Shown here: piece by piece, positions 25,967-34,235 of the stretch
How the letters are laid out: each line of letters opens with the position of its first letter
Position numbering within the stretch: the first letter of the stretch is position 1
Position numbers and translations under genes: made by a program
Assembly: GCF_001905665.1 (NCBI RefSeq)
Contig: NZ_LIVX01000003.1
Span: forward strand, 257,478 to 321,477
Length of the DNA stretch: 64,000 nt
Direction: 5' to 3'
Origin: Streptomyces sp. CB02261
Lineage (GTDB): Bacteria > Actinomycetota > Actinomycetes > Streptomycetales > Streptomycetaceae
Notes under the pieces: generated by a model
Databases searched by the model: none
Seen by the model: only the letters and a program-made list of their open reading frames with translations
Told to the model about the DNA's origin: nothing

Positions 25967-27220
25967 CTACCCGTCGGCGGGCACGACGTCGGCCACCACG
26001 CAGGCCACGTTGTCCGGGCCGCCCAGCTCCCGCGCCAGCGCCACCAGGGCCTCGGCCGCGTCGTCCGGGGTGCCGCCCGCGGCGAGCGCCCGCCGGATCT
26101 CCTCGGCCGGCGCCACCGCCGAAAGCCCGTCCGTGCAGAGCAGATACCGGTCCCCGGGCCGCGCCTCGTGCACCCCGAGCTCCGGCTCGGGCGGCACCTC
26201 CCCGCCGTCCAGGGCCTTGAGCAGCACCGCGCGGTCGGGGCGCTCGGCCGCCTCGGCCGGGTCCAGTTCGCCGGCGTCGACCAGCGCCTGGACCACGGTG
26301 TGGTCGCGGGTGAGCCGGACCAGTACACCGTCCCGCAGCAGGTACGCCCGCGAGTCCCCCAGGTGGGCGAGCACCAGCCGGCCGCCCGTCCACAGGGCGG
26401 CGGTCAGGGTCGTGCCCGAGTCCGCCAGACCGGTCACCGCCCCGTCGGCCGCCCGCACCGCGTCCTCCAGGGCGTTGAGCACGTCCCCGGTCCGCGCGGG
26501 GGGCTCCGGCGCCGGTACGGATCCCAGCGCGCCGACCACCGCCCGCGCGGCCGCCTCCCCTTCCGGTCCGTACCCGTCGGCGACGGCGAGCAGGCGCGGC
26601 CCCGCCAGGGCCGCGTCCTGCTGGGAGGGGCGTACCAGACCACGATCGAGGCGCACGGCGGTCCACAACGCGAGGGCGGGCGGGGCGAGCCCCCTCCCGG
26701 AGTCCGTTTCCGAGGACGTCCCGAAGGCCGTCCCGAAGCCCTGCCCAGAGGAAGTCCCGGAGTCCGTCCCCGAGGCCGCCCCGGAGGCCTCCCCCGAAGT
26801 CGTCCTGGATGCCGCTCCCGAGGCCGTCCCCGATGTCGTCTCGAAGCTCATGTCGGCGGGTCCCTTCAGCCGGTCCACCAGGGAGACCGCCAGGCCCCGG
26901 CGCGCCGCCGTCTCCGACTCGACCCGCGCCCAGTACGCGCGGATCGCCCGGGCCGCGCCCGCCGGATCCGTCCCGTACAGGTCGCAGACCCGCCCGACCT
27001 CGGCGAGCGGCATGCCGATCCGCCGCAGCCAGGCCACCAACCGGGCCCGTTCGACCTGCTCATCGGTGTAGTACCGGTAGCCGGTGAACGGGTCCACGCG
27101 GGCGGGCGGCAGCAGACCGAGCTCGTCGTAGCGGCGCAGCGCCTTGGCGGAGAGCCGGGTGGCGCGGGCGAAGTCCCCGATCGTCAGCATCGGCGTCGGC
27201 ATGGACCCGGTGTCGCGCAC
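25967..27220 (-). CDS. MerR-type DNA-binding domain fused to a PP2C serine/threonine phosphatase
   Basis: 417 residues. Residues 7-75 are a MerR HTH (TIGDFARATRLSAKALRRYDELGLLPPARVDPFTGYRYY) followed by a short coupling helix. About 130-175 is a Ser/Gly/Thr linker of degenerate TSGxASG repeats. About 190-415 is a complete PP2C domain: QQDAAL, LLAVADGYGP, DSGTTLTAAL, LAHLGDSRAYL, TRDHT, YLLCTDGLS and GGPDNVACVV carry the metal-binding Asp residues. The GTG at 27220 has GGAGAG upstream. A MerR operator lies in its own promoter. DNA binding could be coupled to protein dephosphorylation, but the signal and substrate are unknown. Confidence 0.92.
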   Translation of the reverse strand: MRDTGSMPTPMLTIGDFARATRLSAKALRRYDELGLLPPARVDPFTGYRYYTDEQVERARLVAWLRRIGMPLAEVGRVCDLYGTDPAGAARAIRAYWARVESETAARRGLAVSLVDRLKGPADMSFETTSGTASGAASRTTSGEASGAASGTDSGTSSGQGFGTAFGTSSETDSGRGLAPPALALWTAVRLDRGLVRPSQQDAALAGPRLLAVADGYGPEGEAAARAVVGALGSVPAPEPPARTGDVLNALEDAVRAADGAVTGLADSGTTLTAALWTGGRLVLAHLGDSRAYLLRDGVLVRLTRDHTVVQALVDAGELDPAEAAERPDRAVLLKALDGGEVPPEPELGVHEARPGDRYLLCTDGLSAVAPAEEIRRALAAGGTPDDAAEALVALARELGGPDNVACVVADVVPADG

Positions 27221-27262
27221 GGCTCTCTCCTCCCCGTGCCGGGCTCCCTGCCCGGCACGCCG

Positions 27263-27293
27263 ATGGTGGGCCTTCCCCACGAGGGAAGGTCAA
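27263..27293 (-). promoter_or_regulatory. MerR-type promoter/operator of the MerR-PP2C gene
   Basis: On the minus strand TTGACC (27293-27288) and CACCAT (27268-27263) are separated by 19 bp. Between them lies the inverted repeat CCTTCCC (27271-27277) and GGGAAGG (27283-27289) with a 5-bp spacer. An over-long spacer carrying a dyad is the textbook target of MerR proteins, which untwist the DNA to activate transcription. Confidence 0.78.
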
Positions 27294-27322
27294 CGCGGAG
27301 GGCGTACACGGCACATCCGGCG

Positions 27323-28189
27323 CTACTTGCGGTTGTACAGCCTCATCGTCACCGCGCCGAAGACCACCACCAGGACGGCCGACCATCCCAGCGTCCAGGC
27401 GATGTCCGCCGCCGGCCAGTTCCCGGCCATCAACTCGCGGACGGCCGTGGCCAGATGGGTCACCGGGCTGTTGTTGACGAAGGCCTGGAGCCAGCCCGGC
27501 ATCGTCCTCGGGTCGACGAAGACGTTGGACAGGAACGTCAGCGGGAAGATCACCATCATGCTGACGCCCATGACGGACTTCTCGCTGCGCAGCATCAGCC
27601 CGAACATGGTCCAGATCCACGAGAACGCGAACGAGAAGACGATCAGCAGCGCCACCCCGAGCAGCACGCCGACCAGCCCGCCGTCCGGCCGGTAGCCGAT
27701 GAGCACACCGACCGTCAGCATCACGGCCGAGGCGATCAGATAGCGCACGACGTCGCCGAGGAGATAGCCGACCATCGGCGCGGGACGCCAGATCGGCAGC
27801 GTGCGGAAGCGGTCGAAGACGCCCTTCTCGATGTCGGTGTTGACGGAGATCCCGGTGTACATCGTGATCATCACGACGCTCATCACGAGGATGCCCGGCA
27901 GCAGGAACTGGATGTACTCCGAGACCGAGCCGGCCAGCGCGCCCCCGAAGAGGTACGTGTACATCAGCACCATCATGATCGGGAACGCCGTCACGTCGAA
28001 CAGCTGCTCCGGCACGTGCTTGATCTTGAGCATGGCCCGCCAGCCGAAGGTCAGCGACGCGGACAGCGCGCTGGGACGCGGGGGCCGTGACTGCCCGACG
28101 AGCAGCGCCGCCAGTTCGTCCGCCTTCGGGGCGACGAACTCGAGGGCGTCGGTCGACTGCGTGTCCTTGCCGGTGGTGACGGTGGTCAT
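27323..28189 (-). CDS. ABC-2 type transporter permease (DrrB-like)
   Basis: 288 residues with six predicted membrane helices (about 70-90, 95-115, 140-165, 172-192, 205-225, 258-278). The ABC-2 signature region is [29 protein letters not shown] non-conserved N-terminal 45 residues precede the domain. ATG 28189 overlaps the stop of the ATPase gene (ATGA). Together they form a two-protein exporter of the daunorubicin-resistance type; the substrate is unknown. Confidence 0.93.
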   Translation of the reverse strand: MTTVTTGKDTQSTDALEFVAPKADELAALLVGQSRPPRPSALSASLTFGWRAMLKIKHVPEQLFDVTAFPIMMVLMYTYLFGGALAGSVSEYIQFLLPGILVMSVVMITMYTGISVNTDIEKGVFDRFRTLPIWRPAPMVGYLLGDVVRYLIASAVMLTVGVLIGYRPDGGLVGVLLGVALLIVFSFAFSWIWTMFGLMLRSEKSVMGVSMMVIFPLTFLSNVFVDPRTMPGWLQAFVNNSPVTHLATAVRELMAGNWPAADIAWTLGWSAVLVVVFGAVTMRLYNRK

Positions 28190-29217
28190 GCCGTCGGTCC
28201 CTTCCGGTCGGTGGGGGTGCCCTCGCCCAAGCCGTCCGTGGGCCCGTCCGCGAGCGTCTCCGCGGGGCGGTCCGTCAGCGCCAGGAACACCTCGTCGAGG
28301 CTGGGCTGGCCGAGGGCGAAGTTGTCGACGGTGATCCCGGCCCGCGCCAGCTCCGCCAGGGCCCGCGCGGCCTGTTCGGCGGCGCCGAGGTCCGTCCCGT
28401 GGCCGTTGACGGTGGCGGTGAGCGCGACCGGGTCGGGTTCGAGCGTGACGGCCGCCTTCAGCGCGCCCTGGAGGACCCGCTCGGCGTCCGGCCGCTGCTC
28501 GGGGTCCCGGAGCCGTACGTGCACGGAACCCGAGCCGACGGAGGCCTTCAGCTCGCCCTTCGTGCCCTCCGCGATCACCTTGCCGTGGTCGATCACGGCG
28601 ATGCGGGAGGCCAGCTGGTCCGCCTCGTCCAGGTACTGGGTGGTCAGCAGGACGGTGGTGCCCTGGGCGACGACGGCGCGGACGATGTCCCAGACCTGGT
28701 TGCGGCTGCGCGGGTCGAGGCCGGTCGTGGGCTCGTCGAGGAACAGCAGGTCGGGGGTGTTGAGGATGGACGCGGCGATGTCGATACGGCGCCGCATGCC
28801 GCCCGAGTAGTTCTTGATCTGCCGGTCGGCGGCGTCCGCGAGCCCGAACGCGGCGAGCAGCTGCGCGGACCGGTCGCGGGCGGCGGCCCGCGTGTGGCCG
28901 AGCAGCCGGCCGAGCAGGACCAGGTTCTCGGTGCCGGTCAGGTCCTCGTCGACGGAGGCGTACTGGCCGGTGAGGCTCACCCGGCCGCGTACGGTGTCGG
29001 CGTCCCCGACGACGTCCTTCCCGAAGACGCGGGCCCGGCCGCCGTCGGGGCGGAGCAGGGTGGCGAGCATCTTCACCGCGGTGGTCTTCCCGGCGCCGTT
29101 GGGCCCGAGGACGCCGTAGACGGTCCCGGCGGGGACGCGCAGGTCGATGCCGTCGACGGCGCGGTTCGTGCCGAAGACCTTGACCAGGCCCTCGGTCTCG
29201 ATGGCGAGGTCGGTCAT
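28186..29217 (-). CDS. ABC transporter ATP-binding protein (DrrA family)
   Basis: 343 residues. Walker A is GPNGAGKTT (about 37-45), the signature is [12 protein letters not shown], and Walker B is [20 protein letters not shown]. The C-terminal extension with [15 protein letters not shown] is the DrrA-type domain. ATG 29217 is chosen because GAGGGGAAACGGT lies directly upstream; the ORF extends to 29268 without support. A possible promoter on the minus strand has GTGACG (29268-29263) and TACTGT (29246-29241) with a 16-bp spacer. It energises export through the downstream permease. Confidence 0.95.
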   Translation of the reverse strand: MTDLAIETEGLVKVFGTNRAVDGIDLRVPAGTVYGVLGPNGAGKTTAVKMLATLLRPDGGRARVFGKDVVGDADTVRGRVSLTGQYASVDEDLTGTENLVLLGRLLGHTRAAARDRSAQLLAAFGLADAADRQIKNYSGGMRRRIDIAASILNTPDLLFLDEPTTGLDPRSRNQVWDIVRAVVAQGTTVLLTTQYLDEADQLASRIAVIDHGKVIAEGTKGELKASVGSGSVHVRLRDPEQRPDAERVLQGALKAAVTLEPDPVALTATVNGHGTDLGAAEQAARALAELARAGITVDNFALGQPSLDEVFLALTDRPAETLADGPTDGLGEGTPTDRKGPTA

Positions 29218-29375
29218 ACCGTTTCCCCTCGGGGTCCGGGACAGTACCTGCCTGCCAGTCTCCGTCACCCGTGCGCGGATCGCCAGAGCGGCGGACCCGG
29301 CCTCCCCCGCCCGGTGGAGGCGGACCGCCCGCCGGGGCGACGCCCCGGGGCGGGGGCCGGCGGGACGCTGGGCGC

Positions 29376-29945
29376 ATGATGAGAACCAAGGCGCTTCCCG
29401 ACGTGTCCCGCTGGGCCGTCCTCGCCGCTCACGCGGTCCCCCTGATCACCCTTCCGTCCGGCCTGTGGCGCCTCGCGCTCGTCGCCGGTCTCCCCGTCAC
29501 GCAGGACGCCGAACTCGGCGCGCTCGGCGTGGGCGAGACCGTGTACGTCGTGTCCCTCAGCGTGGTCTCCGAGCTGCTCGCCCTCCTCACCCTGGGGCTC
29601 GTCCGGTCCTGGGGCGAGGTCTTCCCGCTGTGGCTGCCGTTCCTCGGCGGGCGGCGGGTGAACCCGGCGGCCGCGACGGGCGCGGCCCTCGCCGGCGCGG
29701 CGGGGCTGTGCGCCATCGCGGCCTGGGGCGTGTACGCCTCGTACGCGGATCTGGGCCCCGGCATCCCGGCCACCGCGGCCCAGAACGCCCTGCTGATCGC
29801 CTGCTACGCGCCGCTTGGCGCCTGGCCTGTGCTGCTCGTCGCCGTGGCGGTCGCCTACCACCGGCGGCGCCGCCACGGCGAGGGGCGCGGAGGCCGGGCG
29901 GGTCAGTACGGCGTGGGTCGTCCGACGGCGTCCTCGTGGGTGTAG
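29376..29945 (+). CDS. Hypothetical four-helix membrane protein
   Basis: 189 residues from ATG 29376 (ATG 29379 is equally possible). Four hydrophobic segments are predicted: about 14-33, 48-72, 101-121 and 136-160, ending in a basic Arg/His/Gly tail. No domain is recognised. The preceding 105 in-frame bases are GC-rich and code for an implausible Gly/Pro/Arg segment. It is divergent from the ABC exporter and its 3' end overlaps the convergent membrane protein gene at 29903 by 43 bp. Confidence 0.75.
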   Translation: MMRTKALPDVSRWAVLAAHAVPLITLPSGLWRLALVAGLPVTQDAELGALGVGETVYVVSLSVVSELLALLTLGLVRSWGEVFPLWLPFLGGRRVNPAAATGAALAGAAGLCAIAAWGVYASYADLGPGIPATAAQNALLIACYAPLGAWPVLLVAVAVAYHRRRRHGEGRGGRAGQYGVGRPTASSWV

Positions 29946-30307
29946 AAGCTGTAGAAGGCACCCACCGTGTTGAGCCCGGCGACGACCAGGCCGAGACCGC
30001 TCGACGACAGGATGCTGGCGCCGGACAGGCTGAAGAGGAAGCCGACCGCGATGCCCGAGAGCGCCCCCCAGGCGGCCGCCCGCAGCTCGCGGCGCAGGGC
30101 GCGGCCGTGGCGGTGGAGGGTGTGGATGCTGACGGCGAGGACGGCGGCCGAGATGAGGCCGAGCCACAGCTGCCCCAGGGTGACGGGGCCGCCCTGACGG
30201 GCCACGGTGGGCGCCCAGAGGCCGTAGAGGACACCGATGGTGACCGGGAGTCCCCAGCCGTGCGTGCTGATCCGGCGCCGGGCAGGTACCGCTGCGTGTG
30301 CGGCCAT
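29903..30307 (-). CDS. Hypothetical four-helix membrane protein
   Basis: 134 residues. ATG 30307 is preceded by AGGAGCTCCTG. Hydrophobic segments lie at about 16-34, 45-60, 76-94 and 98-118, ending [17 protein letters not shown]. The helix pattern and short length resemble small actinobacterial membrane proteins of unknown function. It ends inside the 3' end of the convergent gene at 29945; overlapping convergent tails suggest mutual termination or antisense effects. Confidence 0.75.
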   Translation of the reverse strand: MAAHAAVPARRRISTHGWGLPVTIGVLYGLWAPTVARQGGPVTLGQLWLGLISAAVLAVSIHTLHRHGRALRRELRAAAWGALSGIAVGFLFSLSGASILSSSGLGLVVAGLNTVGAFYSFYTHEDAVGRPTPY

Positions 30308-30387
30308 GGCAGGAGCTCCTTCGGGTCTCGCCCCCCTGGTTCCCGCACCCTCCAGGGCACACCCCGGCCCGGCGCCCCGCAAGTGGA

Positions 30388-30828
30388 TCAGGCGACGGGC
30401 CGGGCGGCGACGGCGTCGATCTCGAAGAGCATCCCGGGCAGGGCGAGCGCCGCGACCCCGCTGAGGGTCTGGGCGGGCAGCCGCTCGCCGAAGTGGGCGT
30501 GCAGGGCCTTGCCGAGCACCTCCAGCTTGGCCAGGTCGTGCTCGACGACGTACGAGCCGAGACGCACGACGTGCTCCAGGCCGAGGCCGACGCCCTCCAG
30601 GGCGTGCCGCAGGTTCGTCAGGGACAGCTCGACCTGGGCGGCGAAATCGCCGGGGACGGGGGCGCCGGTGGCGTCGGAGGCGTACTGGCCGCCGATGAAG
30701 ACGAGTTCGCCGGGCGCGGACACGGCGTGGCTGTAGCCGAAGGGGGTGGGGTCGTGGAGCGTGTCGGGGTTGGTGATGACCCGCTGGTCGGCGGAGTCCT
30801 GCGTGGCGGGAGTGGTGGGTGCGGTCAT
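30388..30828 (-). CDS. RidA/YjgF/YER057c-family protein
   Basis: 146 residues. RidA proteins deaminate reactive enamine/imine intermediates, and relatives act in catabolic pathways. Family features: GYSHAVSAPGELVFIGGQYASDATGAPVPGDFAAQVELSLTNLRHAL in the N-terminal half, and the helix FGERLPAQTLSGVAALALPGMLFEIDAVA at the end. The usual C-terminal active-site Arg (in R-(S/T)-C-V) is replaced by a variant segment around LPAQTLSG, so the catalytic role is uncertain. ATG 30828 has GGAAGG upstream and overlaps the stop of a start-less hydrophobic ORF. Confidence 0.88.
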   Translation of the reverse strand: MTAPTTPATQDSADQRVITNPDTLHDPTPFGYSHAVSAPGELVFIGGQYASDATGAPVPGDFAAQVELSLTNLRHALEGVGLGLEHVVRLGSYVVEHDLAKLEVLGKALHAHFGERLPAQTLSGVAALALPGMLFEIDAVAARPVA

Positions 30829-31045
30829 GGTCGATCGTTCCTTCCGGAGAGCGCGGCCACCGGGCAGGCGGCCGGGGTGAGTCCGGCGCCCGCGAGGAGC
30901 ACCGAGGTGAGGGAGTACGCGTCGACCCACGCCAGGCCGCCGACGAGGTCCGCGAGGAGGCCGCCGAGCGCGACGGCGAGGACGGCGGGCCGCCCGACAC
31001 CGGCGGCGCGGCTCCGACGCTCCCGGTCCCCGCCGTCAGCCGTGC
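30825..31045 (-). pseudogene. Start-less hydrophobic ORF, probable C-terminal remnant of a membrane protein
   Basis: On the minus strand an open frame runs from after a TGA near 31050 to a TGA at 30827-30825, where the stop overlaps the RidA ATG as in a coupled operon. It encodes two hydrophobic segments (GRPAVLAVALGGLLADLVGG and SLTSVLLAGAGLTPAACPVA). No ATG or well-placed GTG opens it. The coupling geometry suggests that an upstream transporter gene once preceded ridA and has been lost. Confidence 0.4.
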
Positions 31046-31063
31046 CCGGTCAGCCGTCCGCGG

Positions 31064-32395
31064 TCAGGCCCCCTCCGCCGCGAGCCCCGCCAGCCGGGCG
31101 AGGGCCTCGTCGAGGACGGCGTGCGGCGGGGAGGCGAGACCGACCCGGATCGCGTCCGGAGCCGTACCCGACCCCACGGCGAAGGCACCGCCCGGGGTGA
31201 CCGCCACGCCCGCGCGTGCGGCGGCCGCCGCCGTGAAGGTCTCCGCCCGCCAGGGCGCGGGCAGCTCCCACCAGCAGTAGTACGCGTACGGAGAGGCCCG
31301 CACGGTGTGCCCGTCGAGCCTCCGCAGGACCAGGGCGTGCCGGGCCGCCGCGTCGGCCCGCTTCGCCGTGACCGCCTCGGCGACCGTGCCGTCCCCGGCC
31401 CAGCGGGTGGCGGCGGCGAGCCCGAGACCGCCCGCCGTCCAGGCGCCGGAGCGCAGGGCCTCCGCGACCGCCGCGCGGAGCGGCCCCGGCACCACGAGGT
31501 AGCCGACGGTCAGGCCGGGGGCGAGCCGCTTGGAGAGGCTGTCGACGAGGAGGACCCGCTCGGGGGCGTGCGCGGCGAGCGGGGCGGGCGCGTCGGGCAC
31601 GAGGAAGGCCCAGGTGGTGTCCTCGACGGCCGTGAGGTCCAGGCTCCGCAACAGCTCGGCCAGTTCGGTCCTGCGTGCGGGCCCGGCGGTCGAGGACAGC
31701 GGGTTGTGGAGGGTCGGCTGGAGGTAGACGGCGGCCAGCGGCGCCGCGCGGTGCGCCGCCGCGAGAGCCTCGGGCCGCACCCCCTCGGCGTCGAGGGCGA
31801 GCGGTACCAGCCGGATGCCGAGCCGCTCCGCCACCGCCTTCACCAGCGGGTACGTGAGCGCCTCGACGCCCAGGCGGCCGCCGGGCGGCACGAGCGTGGA
31901 GAGCGCGGCGGCGATGGCCTGGCGCCCGTTCCCGGCGAAGAGCACGCTCTCGGGGTCCGGTGCCCAGCCCGGCCGGGCGAGCACGGCCGCCGCCGCGGCG
32001 CGGGCCTCCGGGGTGCCGGTGGCGGCGGCGGGCCGGGAGACCGCTTCGGCCAGGACGTCGGGCCGGCCGAGGGCCGCGAGGGCGCGGGCCATCAGCTCCG
32101 ACTGGCCTTCGAAGCCGGGGTAGTTGAGCTGGAGGTCGACGGGCGCGGCACCGGTGGCCTCGGCGAGCGCGGGTCCCGGCAGCGGCGGCGCGGCCCGGAC
32201 GAAGGTGCCGCGGCCGACCTCCCCGACGACCAGGCCCCGGCGCGCGAGCTCCCCGTACACCCGGATCGCCGTCGAGTTCGCGATCCCGTGGCGCCGGGCG
32301 AAGACCCGCTGCGGCGGCAGCCGGTCGCCGGGCCGCAGCCGCCCGTCGCGCACGGCCGCTTCGACGCGGTCCGCGATCCTGCGGTACTCCTCCAC
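31064..32395 (-). CDS. MocR/PdxR-family regulator (GntR HTH plus aminotransferase-like domain)
   Basis: 443 residues. Residues 1-70 are a GntR winged helix (RLPPQRVFARRHGIANSTAIRVYGELARRGLV). Residues 85-435 are a fold-type I aminotransferase-like domain; the PLP Schiff-base Lys is in LLVDSLSKRLAPGLTVGY. MocR proteins use PLP as a ligand and bind direct repeats. The start is GTG 32395. It faces a divergent hydrolase gene across a 75-bp region containing two direct TTGCACCGAG repeats, which is the probable target. Confidence 0.92.
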   Translation of the reverse strand: MEEYRRIADRVEAAVRDGRLRPGDRLPPQRVFARRHGIANSTAIRVYGELARRGLVVGEVGRGTFVRAAPPLPGPALAEATGAAPVDLQLNYPGFEGQSELMARALAALGRPDVLAEAVSRPAAATGTPEARAAAAAVLARPGWAPDPESVLFAGNGRQAIAAALSTLVPPGGRLGVEALTYPLVKAVAERLGIRLVPLALDAEGVRPEALAAAHRAAPLAAVYLQPTLHNPLSSTAGPARRTELAELLRSLDLTAVEDTTWAFLVPDAPAPLAAHAPERVLLVDSLSKRLAPGLTVGYLVVPGPLRAAVAEALRSGAWTAGGLGLAAATRWAGDGTVAEAVTAKRADAAARHALVLRRLDGHTVRASPYAYYCWWELPAPWRAETFTAAAAARAGVAVTPGGAFAVGSGTAPDAIRVGLASPPHAVLDEALARLAGLAAEGA

Positions 32396-32411
32396 GGCCG
32401 CCCCTCCCCTC

Positions 32412-32464
32412 TTGCACCGAGAGCAAAGATCTTATTGCACCGAGCAGTTGGCGCTGCCTAGCCT
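32412..32464. promoter_or_regulatory. MocR direct-repeat operator and leaderless hydrolase promoter
   Basis: TTGCACCGAG occurs at 32412-32421 and 32435-32444, 23 bp apart. The second copy provides a -35 (TTGCAC) with an 18-bp spacer to TAGCCT (32459-32464). The ATG at 32471 falls where transcription would begin, so the mRNA is probably leaderless. MocR regulators characteristically bind such direct repeats. Confidence 0.65.
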
Positions 32465-32470
32465 GCGGAC

Positions 32471-33316
32471 ATGCCCGTCTCCACGACCGTCCACACCGCG
32501 GCCCTCCCCACCGAGACCTTCTACGAGGACCGGGGCACCGGCCCCGCGCTCCTCCTCGTCCACGGCCACCCCTTCGACCACACCATGTGGCAGCCGCAGA
32601 TCGACCGCTTCTCCCGCACGCACCGGGTCATCGCCCCGGACCTGCGCGGCTACGGCGCCACACCCCTCGGCACCCACCAGGCCCCCACGCGCCGCCCCGA
32701 CGCCACCGCCCCCCGCTCCCTCGGTCTCGACGTCTTCGCGGAGGACCTCGTCGCGCTCCTCGACGCCCTGGAGATCGACGACTGCGTCCTCGCCGGCCTC
32801 TCCATGGGCGGCCAGATCGCCATGGAGCTGTACCGCCGCCACCCCGGACGCGTCCGGGGCCTCGTCCTCGCCGACACCTTCCCCGCCGCCGAGACCGAGG
32901 AGGGCAGGAAGGCCCGGAACGCCATGGCCGACCGGCTCCTGCGGGAGGGCATGCGCGGATACGCCGACGAGGTCCTGGACCGGATGGTCGCCCCGTACAA
33001 CACCCACGCCGCACCCCACGTCCACCGCATGATGTGCGCCACCGACCCCGTCGCCGCGGCCGCCGCCCTGCGCGGCCGGGCCGAACGCGCCGACCACCGG
33101 CACACGCTCACCACCGTCGCCGTGCCCGCGCTCGTCGTCGTCGGCCGGGACGACTCGTACACCCCGGTCGCCGACGCGGAGGAGATGCACGCACTCCTGC
33201 CCCACGCCACCCTCGCCGTCATCGACCGGGCCGCGCATCTGCCCAACCTGGAGCGGCCCGAGGAGTTCGACGCCGTACTGGAGAGCTACCTCCGCTCACT
33301 CGTACGGACCAGTTGA
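32471..33316 (+). CDS. Alpha/beta-fold hydrolase
   Basis: 281 residues. Motifs: LLLVHGHPFDHTMW (oxyanion region), VIAPDLRGYG, nucleophile elbow VLAGLSMGGQIAMELY (about 114-129), the acid in VVVGRDDSYTPV, and His in IDRAAHLPNLERPEEF. This matches the proline-iminopeptidase/3-oxoadipate enol-lactonase-like group; the substrate is unknown. It has no ribosome-binding site and sits directly at a predicted transcription start. Control by the divergent MocR protein is likely. Confidence 0.92.
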   Translation: MPVSTTVHTAALPTETFYEDRGTGPALLLVHGHPFDHTMWQPQIDRFSRTHRVIAPDLRGYGATPLGTHQAPTRRPDATAPRSLGLDVFAEDLVALLDALEIDDCVLAGLSMGGQIAMELYRRHPGRVRGLVLADTFPAAETEEGRKARNAMADRLLREGMRGYADEVLDRMVAPYNTHAAPHVHRMMCATDPVAAAAALRGRAERADHRHTLTTVAVPALVVVGRDDSYTPVADAEEMHALLPHATLAVIDRAAHLPNLERPEEFDAVLESYLRSLVRTS

Positions 33317-33353
33317 AGGTTCATAACCGGGCGGATCCTCCGACGATGGGGTC

Positions 33354-33785
33354 ATGAGCCAGAACACGGCACCACACCGCAAGCCCACGTCCTCCTCCGG
33401 CGCCTGGGCCGCCGGCGGCACCCTCTTCGCGGGTGTCCTCATGCTGATCACCGGCTTCATGGACATCCTCCAGGGGATCACCGGCATCGCGAAGGACGAC
33501 GTCTACACCCGCGTCGGCGACTACGTCTTCAAGTTCAACCTCACCACCTGGGGCTGGATCCACCTCATCCTCGGCGTCATCCTCGTCATCGTCGGCGCCG
33601 GCATCCTCAAGGGCGCCGAATGGGGCCGGATCTCCGGCATCGCACTCGCCTCCCTCAACGTGCTCCTCCACTTCCTCTACCTGCCCTACCAGCCGTGGTG
33701 GGCGCTCTTCTCCATGGCCGTCTCGATCTTCGTGATCTGGGCGCTGGCCTCGGACGACGCCTACGGCCGCGACGAGAGAATCTGA
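33354..33785 (+). CDS. DUF7144-type four-helix membrane protein
   Basis: 143 residues with four predicted helices: about 20-42, 65-85, 92-110 and 114-132. Conserved features are the AGGTLFAGVLMLITGFMDILQGITGIAKDDVY N-terminal half and the WGWIHLILGVILVIVGAGIL helix. Such proteins are abundant in actinobacteria and uncharacterised. The lipoprotein-like gene follows 13 bp downstream, so the two may be co-transcribed. Confidence 0.88.
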   Translation: MSQNTAPHRKPTSSSGAWAAGGTLFAGVLMLITGFMDILQGITGIAKDDVYTRVGDYVFKFNLTTWGWIHLILGVILVIVGAGILKGAEWGRISGIALASLNVLLHFLYLPYQPWWALFSMAVSIFVIWALASDDAYGRDERI

Positions 33786-33798
33786 GGATCGGCCGGCC

Positions 33799-34230
33799 AT
33801 GAGACCCACCACGGCCACCGTCCTGGCGCTCGCCGCCACCGCGTCCCTCGCCCTCTCCGGCTGCGACACCGTCGCGGACAAGGCGGGCGAGGTCGTCGGG
33901 TCCGCCACCGCGGCCGTCGCCTCGGCGGCGCAGGACAGGATGAACGAGGTCAAGGACGGGGTGAACGCCACCGGCGACGTCACCGCAGGGCCGACCAGCA
34001 CCGACGGCGACCGCACGGTCGCCGAGATCACCGCGACCAACCCGAAGGACCAGAACGCCGACTACACGGTCCTGGTCACCTTCCGCGACGGCGAAGGGAA
34101 CTTCCTCGACTCGGTCGTCGTGAACATCGACGCCGTCCCGCCCGGCAAGCCCAAGACCGCTACGGCGCGCAGCAATCGGACGCTCTCGGGCGACCCCACG
34201 GCGGAGATCTCCCAGGCACTGCGACACTGA
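33799..34230 (+). CDS. Putative lipoprotein with FxLYD-like domain
   Basis: 143 residues. A lipoprotein signal (MRPTTATVLALAATASLALSGC) has a lipobox LSGC with Cys 22. A small helical segment rich in Ala and Val follows, and a C-terminal beta domain (about 65-140) reads VAEITATNPKDQNADYTVLVTF...DSVVVNIDAVPPGKPKTATA, resembling FxLYD/DUF3426-like extracellular beta-sandwiches. It would be anchored outside the membrane. The role is unknown; it lies between a membrane protein and an exonuclease-phosphatase-like gene 5 bp downstream. Confidence 0.82.
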   Translation: MRPTTATVLALAATASLALSGCDTVADKAGEVVGSATAAVASAAQDRMNEVKDGVNATGDVTAGPTSTDGDRTVAEITATNPKDQNADYTVLVTFRDGEGNFLDSVVVNIDAVPPGKPKTATARSNRTLSGDPTAEISQALRH

Positions 34231-34235
34231 GGGAC

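Noticed and set aside
26700..26850. Ser/Gly/Thr repeat stretch as a separate gene
   Set aside because: It is in frame within the MerR-PP2C protein and acts as its linker.
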